Of a DNA stretch of 64,000 nucleotides, positions 21,213-31,854 are shown piece after piece. Position 1 is the stretch's first letter; each line of letters begins with the position of its first letter. Where the stretch lies: contig RPFO01000406.1 in assembly GCA_009746045.1 (NCBI GenBank), forward strand, positions 637,501 to 701,500, written 5' to 3'. The notes below the pieces were generated by a model. That model ran no database searches, was not told the DNA's origin, and saw only the letters and a list, made by a program, of their open reading frames with translations. Both the position numbers and the translations under genes were made by a program. The stretch is from Mesostigma viride. Taxonomy: Eukaryota; Streptophyta; Mesostigmatophyceae; Mesostigmatales; Mesostigmataceae.

Positions 21213-23188
21213 ATTAATTAATTAATTATCAACATCACTCCGTTGGGAGTAGATGTAGCACATAGCCCTGAGAAGGGGCATATGGCTTTTAATACATTCT
21301 AGGCTACTTCATGCAAGGGTGGGAATGTAAGCTACCCCTGCTCTAGGTGCACCAAGGCACCTGCACCCTCATGATGTATCGCGCTATGCCCAGTTAAGGG
21401 GGAGCGTGGCATGTGGGGGAAGATCATCGTGGCTATACAGGAGCTATGGCATGGCTTCTCAGCAGAGAGTGACTCCCTGCATGGGCACAACATTACTAAA
21501 TAAGGCTAGGCATCGTCTGGAGTGTGGCTCATCATAGGCACACATGTACATGACTAAAAAGGCTAGGCCTCAGCTGGTATAGTGCCTGTAGTAGGCGGGC
21601 ATGTACAAGGCCACTGTCTAACTATTCTACACTACTGCTGCTGTATTCCCCTAGGCTGGGGCTGGAGTTGCTGGGGCCGCGGTGGTCGAGGGGGTCGCTT
21701 GCCAGGGCTTGTGGCCGACGTAGATGGCCGCCCCCTTCCAGTACACCGGCTGGCCCGCCTTGGTCTGCCGGAGCTGGGTGTAGGTCGGCCATAGCTCCCG
21801 TCGCCGTTGTTGCTGTGCCAGGGTCAAGTCGTCGTCCACGGTGAAGGGAGTATTCGCGAGCCGCTTGCGGCGTCTGAGAAACGAAATCTTGTCCGCTGGG
21901 CTATCAAAGATGAGAAGAAGCGGAGGCGCCCCTGCCTTACCCCGCGCGCGGGGGAGGCGGTGGGCGGTCAGCTTGATCTCACCAAGAAGGCCCATGCGTG
22001 CAAGGATTTTGCTCTCAAACGCACGTGCAAGCTTCTCGGAATTCTCACCTTCTTCCATGTCCAAGTTCTTGAGTATGGCGTTGAGGCTGCGCTTGTCGAG
22101 CTCGGCCTCCTCGCGGAGGTCAAGCGTCTGCCGCTGGAGCTGGGCTGCGACGGCGGAGGTGGTGGAGGTGGTATGTTGCTTAAGCATGTCCGCCCAGGTC
22201 GTGATGGGAGGAGCATCGCCGGCCAGGCCCGCCGGGGCTGGCTTGGCAGCAATGTCCTTCACTGCCTGGGCGGTGAGGCCTGCTGTGTTCTGCAAGACCT
22301 CGATAGCGATTGCATTATCCTTGAGGCGCTGGTCGATGTCACGGAGCTGGGCGGTGATGGAGTCGGTGGAGGGGGGAGGGGTGGAGGCGAGGAGGGTGGC
22401 GGTGGCGGTGGGGATGGTGGGAAGCTCAGCAGCCAGCGTGCCGCCAATTGCCGCCACACCTGCTGCAAGAGGGGTCACGTGCTGCTCGAAAGCTTCCTTG
22501 AGGAGGGTGCGGATGGTGGCTTCGGTGGGGAAGGTGGGGGGGGCGGTGGGGAAGCCCAGATCTCGGATTCGGAGCGTCCAACAAGGGAGCAGAGGGCGAA
22601 GCGTTGAAGCCTGGGGCGAGGCATGCGGTGAATGATTGGGAGAGCCTCGGCGGGGTCGACAAGCTTGCCGTCACCAGGCCAGCGGCCACGGTTGTGGGAC
22701 GTGAGGTACACGCACAGGGCTAGAAGCGAGGCGTGATTGCCGTAATACAAGTCTTCCATGAACCAACCGGGGCTGCGCTGCCAGAAGCCGGGGCTGTTGA
22801 CGTCAAAGGAGCGCTCTTCCCAGGGCGGCTCAGCAGAGCGACTGCGCTTAGGTTCAGGCGATGCTGATGGCGAGGCGAGCCCGGAAGGCTGGGCGAGCAC
22901 CAGTGCACTACTAGTGTCACCGTTGCCATCTGGGCCGGTTGGCGAAGCTGCAGCCGAGGCTGCAGACGTATTTTCATTGCTAAGCGCAGCCGCCAGGCTG
23001 CGTTGCGTCGAGAGGCGTTTGCTCATCGTATATTGCGTAATAGCGTCGGAAAATTATATCAGCATGTGCGTCTTAGAAAGACGAAGCGATTGTGATATTC
23101 ACAGCTGAATTCGGCGCTCAAACGTGAAAGTTATGAGCTCCGACAGCCATGGCTACCTCGTGGCTCGTGGCTCGTATGCATGTTGGAG
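21213..23188 (-). mobile_element. ORF1-only LINE inserted in the 3' LTR
   Basis: 1976 bases flanked by the 11-bp duplication ATCGTCCCTTA (21202-21212 and 23189-23199), in minus orientation with a TTAATTAATTAATTAA tail at its left (3') end. The 5' leader contains GCCATGGCTGTCGGAGCTC, like the leaders at 58937 and 61164. It encodes ORF1 only; after ORF1 comes a 3' UTR of about 430 bases and no endonuclease or reverse transcriptase. The whole layout matches 61046-63080, so this is a defined ORF1-only family and not a random deletion. Confidence 0.8.
21651..23026 (-). CDS. LINE ORF1 protein, L1 ORF1-like
   Basis: The frame opens at 23026 (MSKRLSTQRSLAAAL) and runs 183 codons through an S/P-rich region. 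The C-terminal 275 codons (22478 to 21651) are in another frame, so one frameshift separates them, near a run of eight G/C at about 22537. The C-terminal part has heptad-like helices (RDIDQRLKDNAIAIEVLQN), then QQQRRRELWPTY and PVYWKGAAIYV, typical of the nucleic-acid-binding C-terminal domain of L1-type ORF1 proteins. It would coat LINE RNA. The same protein is found decayed at 61291-62642. Confidence 0.7.
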
Positions 23189-23199
23189 ATCGTCCCTTA

Positions 23200-23288
23200 G
23201 TCAGGACTTTTGTATGGAACTATGATAGTTTGTGTGATTCGGACCAGTTATTTTGGGCCTAGGTTGTTGTATATGCGTGTATCTTCTA
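23200..23288 (+). repeat. 3' LTR, middle part
   Basis: LTR sequence from GTCAGGACTTTTG to CTTCTA. It differs from the 5' LTR by an extra AT in TATATGCG. It is interrupted at TA by the next element. Confidence 0.8.
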
Positions 23289-25054
23289 GTGTCTAATCAC
23301 CAAGAAAATGTCCTCAAATGAGGACATTTTTAAGCATGGATACCATTTGTAATAACTAACACATGTCAACACATCCATGGGTACGGTATGGAACCATGTT
23401 CATTTATGATATGTTCAAGAGTTGCGATGCTTAACATCCATGAAATATGCTCGTTGTATAATTGTTTACGATTTATGAATGCAGGGGGGTCGCTACGCGA
23501 GTGACCAAATAGCACTCAAGTCAACAATATGCCAAGAAAGAAGGCATGGCCAGGTCATGGCTGGCCCTGAAAATGCACCCAGGGTGCCCACAACATGTCT
23601 ATGTTACACCCTCGCAGTCCTAGACCCTGCAGCCTGCCAGGGGGGGGGGACCAAATGTAACTGGCAACCAGGGACCATGGTGCAGGCCAAACAGCAGGTG
23701 TAAAGCTAGCTCAGTCCAACGAGTGAAATATGAAGCAAATACTCGCCAAGGTTAGGTCCATGATCGTTAGTAGAGGCTCGGCTGCCACCACGGTGCTAAA
23801 CCATGATGCTGAACCCTTACGTTATATATGAAACATATACTGCAAAGAGGCACAAGTTGTAACACAAGCACAATGTAAACATGACAAGCTCAAGTTTCCA
23901 AGCCAGTCTTGATCACTTGGACATGAGTTGAAGCATTAGAAACATATGGGCAACATACCAGCAAGCCTTGAAAAACTTCTCAGCAACAAGGCAGTATATG
24001 TGTTGAATCAAACTACGACATCGCAATTAAGCACAGCGACTTCTAGTTGCTGCTGTTTTGATAACGCAAGGCCGTTTACCTTTTCAGTGACGCAGCGGGA
24101 AAAGAAAGTACTGCCCAGCAAACTTCCGTTATTCCCCGGACATAAACGTAATCAAAACCACGAAGTTGGGCATTGAAAGCAACCGGAATTATCACGTCTG
24201 CGAGAGTTATAGGTTACAATCCGCTTAACACGCTTACTTAGAACGATGCGGTTGAGAATGACAGTCGGAACCTTGCTCTTGACGTGCGCCCAGGCCGCCA
24301 GCTGCGCGGGCCAGCTCAAGAAATATATATTAAAGGACGGTGACGCGTGGGAAGCACCCAGCCTTGCGGCAAAAGAAAAATATGGCTCGCGCTCGCCCTG
24401 GTTTTCGCCAGGCGCGACTGCGACATCACGACGAAAAAATAGAGACTCTTTGACGCATGCAACTGCCCAGGTCCCTCTTCTCCCCATGTCGCCCATAAGC
24501 CCAGAAGCGTACCATAACCCATACTCGCGATATCCGCAGCGCCTGGGCGGAAAAAGAAATTGTAAAACCGAACTGCGAACTGACCTATCATGCGATCTAC
24601 GTAGCTCTCAGATTTTCACGTTCAGAACAATGCCAAAATCCGTTCATGAACAAAATTTTCGACATATACAAAGCACCTGCACGTGAAGAATAGCATCTTC
24701 GAAATCACTAGATGACGATCTAAAATGCTGTCTTCGTCCGGGGCAAAATAATGCCCTATAACATTCAGGCAAGCCTCGGAACTGGCACGACCCCATAGCC
24801 GCCACTCGACAAAACACTCGATTGCATTGCGATGTTCTTGCTATTGTAGGTACTTTTCGTCGCCTCATATTTTCCAGGTACGGTCGACCCCTGTCGACCC
24901 CAGGGGCTTGGCGCGCTCAGTACCTATCCCAGTTTCGCGCCAAAACCCACCAAGTGGCCCTAGGACCAAATTTGGCGCCAAAACCGCGCCCCTGACCCCC
25001 CCCGTCTCAAACGAGGACTATGTCCTCAAATGAGGACATTTGGTTTTTGGACAC
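23289..25054. mobile_element. TA-flanked non-autonomous DNA element with palindromic subterminal motifs
   Basis: 1766 bases between TA (23287-23288) and TA (25055-25056), inside the 3' LTR. The 5' LTR shows the empty site CTTCTAGGGGCC. The ends are GTGTC and GACAC; just inside both lies ATGTCCTCAAATGAGGACAT, itself a 20-bp palindrome. No ORF resembles a transposase; the longest is about 146 codons with no known motif. A TA duplication points to Tc1/mariner-type mobilisation, but the short imperfect terminal repeats make the superfamily uncertain. Confidence 0.7.
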
Positions 25055-25513
25055 TAGGGGCCGGTGCAGTCGCGCCGCGCTGCGTACTTTATAGCTAGTT
25101 GAGATATTGTACTCATGCGTGGATTCTGTAGGCGAGGGTCGATGTCGACCCGAGGATCTTGTGTGGACTGCATGCTTTGGAAGGTCGGCGCCATGTCGGC
25201 GCCCCTTGCCAGCGTAGTGGCAGACCTAGGTGAAATTGGTCCGAGGACGAGAGTCTCGTCCTCTTGGTTTGATGAATGATAAGTGCGATGACGCCTACAC
25301 ATTAAACCTGGGGCAACTATCCACTTGTAATTGGTCTTGCTAGCCATTATAAGTGTGTATCAATTAGCTTGGCGTCAAGCCGCGATGCCAGATATCTCAC
25401 GACCCCAGTCGTGAAGCGCAATCTGCATTAGGCTACCTTGATTATTCCTAATTCCGGCATGGAGGATCTTTCGCTACGTCACTCAGGCTAGGGACCTGGG
25501 TTGGCACGTAACA
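25055..25513 (+). repeat. 3' LTR, last part
   Basis: Identical by eye to 4499-4563 plus 12922-13319 of the 5' LTR. It ends GGCACGTAACA and is followed by the target duplication GCCAG and then the host splice donor GTACAA. Confidence 0.85.
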
Positions 25514-25518
25514 GCCAG

Positions 25519-26287
25519 GTACAATTTTCGCTCGCATTCCAACGTGGCTGTTCAATCCCATCAGCCATCAGCATTTGGCCAATGCTGGCGTTTCAGATAT
25601 GCCCAAGCAATTAAATGCTGTGATCCTTTGTTTTGAATGTGGCATGACGGAGAATCATACATCTTGAATTTGCGGCTGACATTTTTTAGCGGTTTCCTTT
25701 AGCATGACTATTGACTAAGATTCGAATGATTTAGTTAGAGCTGCTTGTTCTTTTGTCAGTTTTCGAAAATGGAGAAAATGTCGTTGCATTTGTAGAAAAA
25801 GATAGCTCTGGATGGTAATCGAGCATAGTGTTTGGTAGTGCCCAGGGTACATAGAATTGTTATCATCTTATTATCGCGTGAATGTTAATTGCGGTAGACC
25901 GCGCAGTTCTTATTAGCATTACCGGGAGTATTGGCTGGGAGTGGGTGGACGTGACCCATCCACCCAGAATTGAGGTACACAATGAGCTAGAACCAACCAC
26001 AGTTTCTGCCATCGCTTCAAATGGCTGCATGGGTCGGCAACTGTCCTGCCATAGTTCAAGATGGACGCGACATTTTTAGGCCTCAAAAAGCAATCGTATT
26101 TATAAGCTGTAAATAGGCCTAGCTCATTAGCAGGAAACATGGCTCGCTGAACAAGAAATTTTCGATCTTCTGTCTCGCCGGTCTTATGCATTGACCACAG
26201 CAAGTGACTCAACCTTTAACTGATCATAGTATTTGACTTACGTTGCCTGATTATCTGGATATCTGGCTGGTATTTTGTTTTGCGCAG
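25519..26287 (+). other. Intron of copy 1 after the LTR element
   Basis: Runs from the displaced donor GTACAA at 25519 to the acceptor TTTTGCGCAG at 26287. No element or gene was recognised. Confidence 0.5.
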
Positions 26288-26446
26288 GATTTAAACAGGG
26301 TGATGGAGAAGTTGTTAACCTCCCACAGCCAACATACCCAGTGTCCCCGTAGCTTCCGGTGTTATTGTGAAAACAAGGACTCGCGATGCCAGGCCATGGT
26401 CAAGTCCCTTTTAAAAGGGGGACTTGACCCTGGAGGAAAAACTCCG
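26288..26446 (+). CDS. Copy 1 exon with diverged ankyrin repeat
   Basis: A 53-codon phase-0 exon between GCGCAG and GTGAGT. It begins DLNRVMEKLLTS and ends CQAMVKSLLKGGLDPGGKTP. The copy 2 counterpart, 54978-55145, is three codons longer and ends [20 protein letters not shown]. The pattern A-x-x-K-x-L-L-x-x-G-x-D-P fits the second helix and loop of an ankyrin repeat. A cysteine-bearing insert (CPRSFRCYCENK) lies in the middle. Confidence 0.78.
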
Positions 26447-26816
26447 GTGAGTCCCCAGAAAGGGATCGATTGGCGGGTGGTTCTTGGATTAGGAACAGCT
26501 GCGTGCAGGACATTCGCAATGCCCATAGTCGGATCACATCGGTAGTATAGCCTTTTGGATTGATGTGCAGGTCTGGTCTTGGTCTTGTCCCGACATGATC
26601 CACAGCTCTTTTTTATTTCCTGCTCCCAAGCCATCCGTCTGGGACATGACAATCTCAGCACCGGCCAGGCAACACTAGAAGAACCGAGATCGAAACATCT
26701 ATTGCGAGTCTTGGAACCAGTTACTCCATGCGTGGGAGGACGGTGTGGTCAGGCGCCCATAGGGATCGGGGAGACTGGGGACACGCACCTGACCAAAGTA
26801 AAAACCTAGCGGATGG

Positions 26817-27512
26817 AGTTAAGCTTTCTTAGCACATGCAATGTGAAGGATATGGTTGCAATGCAGCAATGTGTGATATGGTTGGAAACGGAGCTTTGTT
26901 AAAATCGGATAATGTTTACAGCGCTCACACACGTGAAGCTTATACACGCGCTTGCCAAGTCAAGGCACAACACGTGAGGCGGGCTCGCAAGAGATGCCCA
27001 TTTGGCACTGGCCTATTGTTTATATACTTGTGCACTGTGCTTGCTAGTCCTGAGCAGCCTAGCAGGCCTGCTCAGTAATAACACCCCCGGTACAGTATTC
27101 ACTACCTGTACAGCGCCCACTCCTATACAGTAGGTCTGCCATACAGGCACAGTGACCACAGAGCACAGTCCACAGTGACTATTGCATCTGCACCTAGAAG
27201 TCCAGGACTAAGCCTGCGGTACCAACAGACCACAGGTTAAGGTTCCTATTTCCTGCGTACGACGTATTAATCCAATACCGTCGTAGGTACAGCACCTAAT
27301 TCCTGTCAGCCCAGGAATTACTGTCGACCCCATATGTCGTCGGCAAATATTCACGTCCGACTTAGAAGAACAGCCGGCTCGCGCTCGCGCGCGACCGGGA
27401 AGTCGGAACGCCATAACTTTCTTGATACTTGTCGGAATGAACTCGTTCCGGTGCCGCTGGAATCGCAGAGATATGCCGAATCAGGATCACGCCAATGCGC
27501 TTGGCGTTAACT
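26817..27512 (-). repeat. Copia element 3' LTR
   Basis: About 98.7 percent identical by eye to 34147-34840. It is the 3' LTR because pol reads toward it on the minus strand. A minus-strand purine tract (complement of CCTTTCTTTTCTT, 27518-27530) lies just inside. Confidence 0.85.
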
Positions 27513-28260
27513 CCAATCCTTTCTTTTCTTGAGCTGTAGCAGCTCACACAAGTCTACATACAAACACACACAATGGGTACTGGATATCCTCCCCAGACTA
27601 CAAGTCACAACCCGCTGGGCATGACAGTCAGCTTGGATTCCTTATTATATGTACATAGCACCCATACTGGCTCAGGAGCACAAACAAATTACAATGAGTC
27701 CCTATCCCTTCACGGGAGGCTCGTTGTGTTACCCATGTACAAGAGGTTGGCCAACTGTGGCAGCCCATAGGTGTTCAGTTAAGAACTTGAGAAGTATGTA
27801 CAACCTTCAGGACCTTAGGCGAAACCCCACAGATCACCCACAACAGCTCATCAGAAAACATTGCTGACCCCCAGACGGGAGTCGGCGCCGGTCTGCTGCC
27901 CCTTATCGAACCAGACACAACATCTACGCGAAGCACATGCAAAACACAAGCTCCCATACTCGTTCCAACCGTGGAAAATCAGGGGACCTGTCGCCACCTC
28001 ACCAGCATGGTGGATGGGTCAGCCAGTCCGTGAAACTCCGCCTTAAGACGGCACCAGGGAATCGAACCCCGCCCACAAACCACAGATCTGGGGAAACCTC
28101 AGACTGAGATGAAAACCCCAGATAGACATCTCTCCATCAGAGACAATGTCAGACATTCCCACACCAGAGACATGTCTCACCCCTCAAGGTGTGCTCAGGA
28201 TTATGTACAATCAAGCTCCCAGCCTGATATCCAGAGACTTAAGCACCCAGCTCTCAGCTT

Positions 28261-31200
28261 TTAGACAGATAGACCGACTTGACAGTCAGCATTCATGAGC
28301 TTCCTCAGTACATTGTACTGGGCTGGGGCCTTGTGTGGCAGCTTTGTCAATGCATCAGCAGGGTTCTCCTCGCCAGGGATATGCTTCAAGTCAACCAAAC
28401 TGGCCAACTCCTTCAGCAACAAATAATCCAGGTCCCGGCTCCTGGCCAGCTGCTTGTGAACAAACTGGACCATACCCATGCTGTCTGTTAGCAACAACGT
28501 CTCCATCTGCAAGGTCCAAGGGGTAACTGAAGCCAGCTCCAGCATTAACTCCTTTATGTACAGGCTGGACTGGATCCCCTCGCATATGGCCCTGCATTCT
28601 GCCACATCTGAACTGATACAGACCCTCTTCTGCAGTCTGCTGTACCAGCTGAACAAACTTGCCCTGCTCTGATAAAAAGCAAACAGAGCAGCAGATCTCC
28701 CCCTGACCTTGGTAACCTGGCGAGCATCCATGGAACTGTCAACAAAGATCTCCAAGGTGATAGGCTGGGTAAAGTCAATCCCAGACAAAATCAGATCAGG
28801 GGTACTCTCCACCAACCGGGCTATGACTCGAGGCTTCTCATCCTCAAGCACCTCATCAGGCATTCTGCTATGGACCATCAAAGACGGACCACAGATGCTG
28901 GCAAACCAGGCCCACATGCCTCTCAACTCAGGTCCTGCAGCCTGGGTGATCTTCTCTGGCAAGGCCTTCACAATGGTCTGTTTATAATCTCCTCCAGCCT
29001 GAAGCCTGATACTCCACTCCCCGTCCCTCCTGAACAGGGTAGCCTGCATTCCACAGAACACTACAGGCTTGTTGGGCTCCTGCCACAGCTCCTTGCCCAG
29101 TGAAAACTTGCCACTGATGACAGGAATAAACTTCTTCAGCCAGGTCGTGGGGGCTAGCAAATGCAGATCATCTCCATGCAAACTAGCATACACTGGCAGA
29201 CCCTCCCATTGGGCCAGCAGCAAACAGGGATCAACTGAAGACACTCTCAAGCCACACTCACTGATCAGAGCTTCCTGCAGCGTGAGTCTCCAGATGATTG
29301 GGCTCGACCTGAGTCCTTCCAGGCCCTTCAGAATAACCAGGAATTGTTGATGCAGCTCCAGCTTCCAGATGGCAGGCACCTCAACACAGTAAGGCTCATC
29401 CTGCTTCCACACCCTCCTGGCCACTTCTGGATCAGATTTTAAAAATGCCCTCTTGAAGTCCAGCAGCACTGATGACATAGCTGCTCCCCTGTTCAGCAAC
29501 CCCACGTAGAGACATAGCAAAATTCTCCATGTGTCGTGTAGCATCCCTGGCGTGTATAGCTCCTCTCCTGGCAGACTCCCCGTGCCGTGATACTCATTCA
29601 GGACAGGCCTGACATGGGGCACTGATACCTCATCCACAACCTTCCTCTTCAGCACAAATCTCAAAGCAAGCTTCCTTGATGCTGGGGGACGTCTGTCTGT
29701 TGGTGCAGCACACTCAAACTGCAACCACTCCTCCAATGCCTTGGAGAAGGCGAGCTTCCAAGCCTCAAACAAAGTAGGCGAGCTCATCTCTTGGACCAGC
29801 TGGTCATATGTCAAAGGAGAGTGTGCAGCAAGGCTCCTGTGAGTTATGCCAATACTGCTGGGGTGCAACACAGCTGGAATCACCAAACTGGCCGCTGGGG
29901 GCACCTCCCCTTCATCCCATTTTACACCCTTGACCGGCTTGGCCCTGCACCTGACTGGAAATGTTGTCCTGAAATTTTCTAGGGGAATCATCCCCCAGCC
30001 ATCTCTTCTCAGAGCTGTAGCTCTGATAGAAATCCCAGGATTGCCCAGAAAATTCTGACCCAAAATCACAGGGCCATCATAGTCCTCTAGGACAAGGAAG
30101 GTCACATCCACACCCATGACAGGGGCAGTAACCTCTCCCAACACCCTTAGATGCGTCCTACCACTGAAATCAGACACCCAGGGGCAACTTGGTTCTCCGA
30201 CCAGCAGTTCTCCTGTATGCTGAGGTCCCATGACAGAAACCTGTGCATTGGTATCTATCTCCATGGCAGCTACCTCAGGTTCATCCAACTGGACAAGCTT
30301 GGACACCTTAGGCTCCTTCTTGGCTCTTTGCAAAGCCTGTACAATATCTGATAGACGCACACCCCTAGGCCTGGTGTCGGGCCGTTCCGGAGGTGCAGCC
30401 TGTCCGCCTGCTTGCCCAACCACCGTATGTGAAGGTACCCCAGGGGCCGGGCCAGGGTCACCCTGAGGGCTCGATACAGCTGTAGCACCCTGATCAGGAA
30501 GCTCCACGTCACCCCCGCCTTGTACACCAGCGGGCACCTGGAAGAGGTCTCCTTGATTACCTCCCCGGGGACGGATCTTTGACCAGGACAGACGGTGCAC
30601 TGCTTGGGAGCCATCAATGGCCACCCAGCACTTATGGCCAGCGGCTTCTACTCGGGTCACCACCCCATCATGCCAGCTGCCACGTTTCCCTGGAAAGCTT
30701 GGTTCCTTCCACACAACAACCTGTTGTCCAACGTTAGGTTCTAGGACACTCCAGCCCTTGTCTTTCTGCCTCAGCTTGAGGAACTTGGCCTCTAGCTTCT
30801 CCTTCCATGCCTGCTCAGCATCAGCTGGCAGCATCCTGGTATGCAGCATAAGAGGATTGATGGCAATGTCACCAAAGAACATGGGAGTCCTCAGGTTCAG
30901 CCTGTCCTCCACAGAACGTAGCCATGCAGATGTCACAATGGCAGATGACGTCCTTGGAATCCTCTCCACCAGCAGCACAGTCTTGATCTCTTGGATGGCT
31001 CTCTCCACCACCCCTTGCTGGCCGTGGCTCTCCCTGGGTGTAATCAGCAACTCTGGAAACTCTGGCAGGTTCTCACAGCACTCAAACTGAATGTCACACT
31101 GCAACAACTCCAACCCAGGGTACCTGCTCCTTGTCAACTTCAGAGCAGCAATCAATGTAGGCTTCTCCATGTCAGGCAGGATCTCTAGGGTCTTGTACTT

Positions 31201-31854
31201 GGTATATCTGTCCACTGCCACCAGCAGCTTCAAACCCCTGATTCTCTGAATATCTACCTGCACATGGCCTGGCTGCAAAATAGGAGTCCTGGCATGAGAC
31301 TGCTTGGGCTTTCTAGCAACTAGCCTGCACTTGCAAGCTTGAGCAACCTGTTGGCAGATGGAGTACAACTCACTTCCTCCCAGCCGTCTAGCAACTTGCA
31401 AAGACTGAGCTGCATGGCCAAACATGGTATGCAACCTTGAGGCAATGTCATACAAGAGAGAAAACCTTTTATTGTCATTATTAGCACTCAAGGTATGTAC
31501 AGATCCCTTATGTACAGGAGGCACCAGGGTCGTGCCTGTCAGACTGTCTCCAGCCCTATCCTCATCCTGACCATCCTGTGCCAGTCCTGCACGGTCAGAA
31601 TGCTTCTGAGATCCACCTGGGTCCACATCACCAGGTCCTACCTCAGGCTCAGCACCGCCATGGCGGGCACGTTGGCGAGTAACCACTGCAGCTACAGCTG
31701 GCATACTCTCTGTGGTAACCAAGCTTGCCCCATCGTGTCCAATAGGCTCTTTCACTAGAGCATGGGGCTGCCCCTCACTGCTGTCACTAGCAGCTTCATT
31801 ACACACCCCTGGGGGCACCCTCCAGGGTTCAGGGATGTGTGCAGGCTCAATCAA
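28261..31854 (-). CDS. pol: Copia pol: integrase, retropepsin-like, reverse transcriptase, RNase H
   Basis: A 1197-codon open frame with no ATG at its start; it opens where gag ends, in another frame. Integrase zinc-binding region about 131-185 and catalytic core about 190-345 (GHVQVDIQR, LQCDIQ, GVVERAIQ as D, D, E). A retropepsin-like segment about 525-612 has MEIDTNAQVSV and the closing DGPVILGQNFLG motif. Reverse transcriptase about 690-960 has LLDFKRAFL and LHGDDLHLL. RNase H about 1034-1190 has LEIFVDSSMD, DVAECRAI, LLLTDS and HIPGEENPADALTK. The RT and RNase H motifs are Ty1/copia type. The protease between integrase and RT is unusual, since copia order is normally protease, integrase, RT, RNase H. 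Confidence 0.85.
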   Translation of the reverse strand: MIEPAHIPEPWRVPPGVCNEAASDSSEGQPHALVKEPIGHDGASLVTTESMPAVAAVVTRQRARHGGAEPEVGPGDVDPGGSQKHSDRAGLAQDGQDEDRAGDSLTGTTLVPPVHKGSVHTLSANNDNKRFSLLYDIASRLHTMFGHAAQSLQVARRLGGSELYSICQQVAQACKCRLVARKPKQSHARTPILQPGHVQVDIQRIRGLKLLVAVDRYTKYKTLEILPDMEKPTLIAALKLTRSRYPGLELLQCDIQFECCENLPEFPELLITPRESHGQQGVVERAIQEIKTVLLVERIPRTSSAIVTSAWLRSVEDRLNLRTPMFFGDIAINPLMLHTRMLPADAEQAWKEKLEAKFLKLRQKDKGWSVLEPNVGQQVVVWKEPSFPGKRGSWHDGVVTRVEAAGHKCWVAIDGSQAVHRLSWSKIRPRGGNQGDLFQVPAGVQGGGDVELPDQGATAVSSPQGDPGPAPGVPSHTVVGQAGGQAAPPERPDTRPRGVRLSDIVQALQRAKKEPKVSKLVQLDEPEVAAMEIDTNAQVSVMGPQHTGELLVGEPSCPWVSDFSGRTHLRVLGEVTAPVMGVDVTFLVLEDYDGPVILGQNFLGNPGISIRATALRRDGWGMIPLENFRTTFPVRCRAKPVKGVKWDEGEVPPAASLVIPAVLHPSSIGITHRSLAAHSPLTYDQLVQEMSSPTLFEAWKLAFSKALEEWLQFECAAPTDRRPPASRKLALRFVLKRKVVDEVSVPHVRPVLNEYHGTGSLPGEELYTPGMLHDTWRILLCLYVGLLNRGAAMSSVLLDFKRAFLKSDPEVARRVWKQDEPYCVEVPAIWKLELHQQFLVILKGLEGLRSSPIIWRLTLQEALISECGLRVSSVDPCLLLAQWEGLPVYASLHGDDLHLLAPTTWLKKFIPVISGKFSLGKELWQEPNKPVVFCGMQATLFRRDGEWSIRLQAGGDYKQTIVKALPEKITQAAGPELRGMWAWFASICGPSLMVHSRMPDEVLEDEKPRVIARLVESTPDLILSGIDFTQPITLEIFVDSSMDARQVTKVRGRSAALFAFYQSRASLFSWYSRLQKRVCISSDVAECRAICEGIQSSLYIKELMLELASVTPWTLQMETLLLTDSMGMVQFVHKQLARSRDLDYLLLKELASLVDLKHIPGEENPADALTKLPHKAPAQYNVLRKLMNADCQVGLSV

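Larger units (their letters stand above)
4296..25513 (+). mobile_element. Young LTR retrotransposon (gag plus protease) with nested insertions
   Basis: Two LTRs of about 666 bp start TGTTGCGTGCC and end GGCACGTAACA, and are flanked by the 5-bp duplication GCCAG. With three passengers removed the element is about 9.1 kb. Parts in order: 5' LTR, putative primer-binding site, an ORF resembling an RNase H1 hybrid-binding domain, a CT microsatellite, a glutamine-rich gag with a CCHC knuckle, a retropepsin-like stretch, about 3.4 kb of unassigned sequence, a purine tract and the 3' LTR. I find no reverse transcriptase or integrase, so it looks non-autonomous. A Ty3/Gypsy relation is plausible but unproven. 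The LTRs differ at only one base plus one small indel by eye, so it is very young. gag looks whole and the protease region looks broken, with a few breaks. Confidence 0.85.

Noticed and set aside
21807-22635. Plus-strand ORFs of about 265 codons
   Set aside because: They lie antisense to the LINE ORF1, which has a homologue at 61291-62642; the plus frames have none.
28040-28080. tRNA-like T-arm (complement reads GGGGTTCGATTCCCTGGTG)
   Set aside because: No matching acceptor, D or anticodon arms; it lies inside the Copia element.
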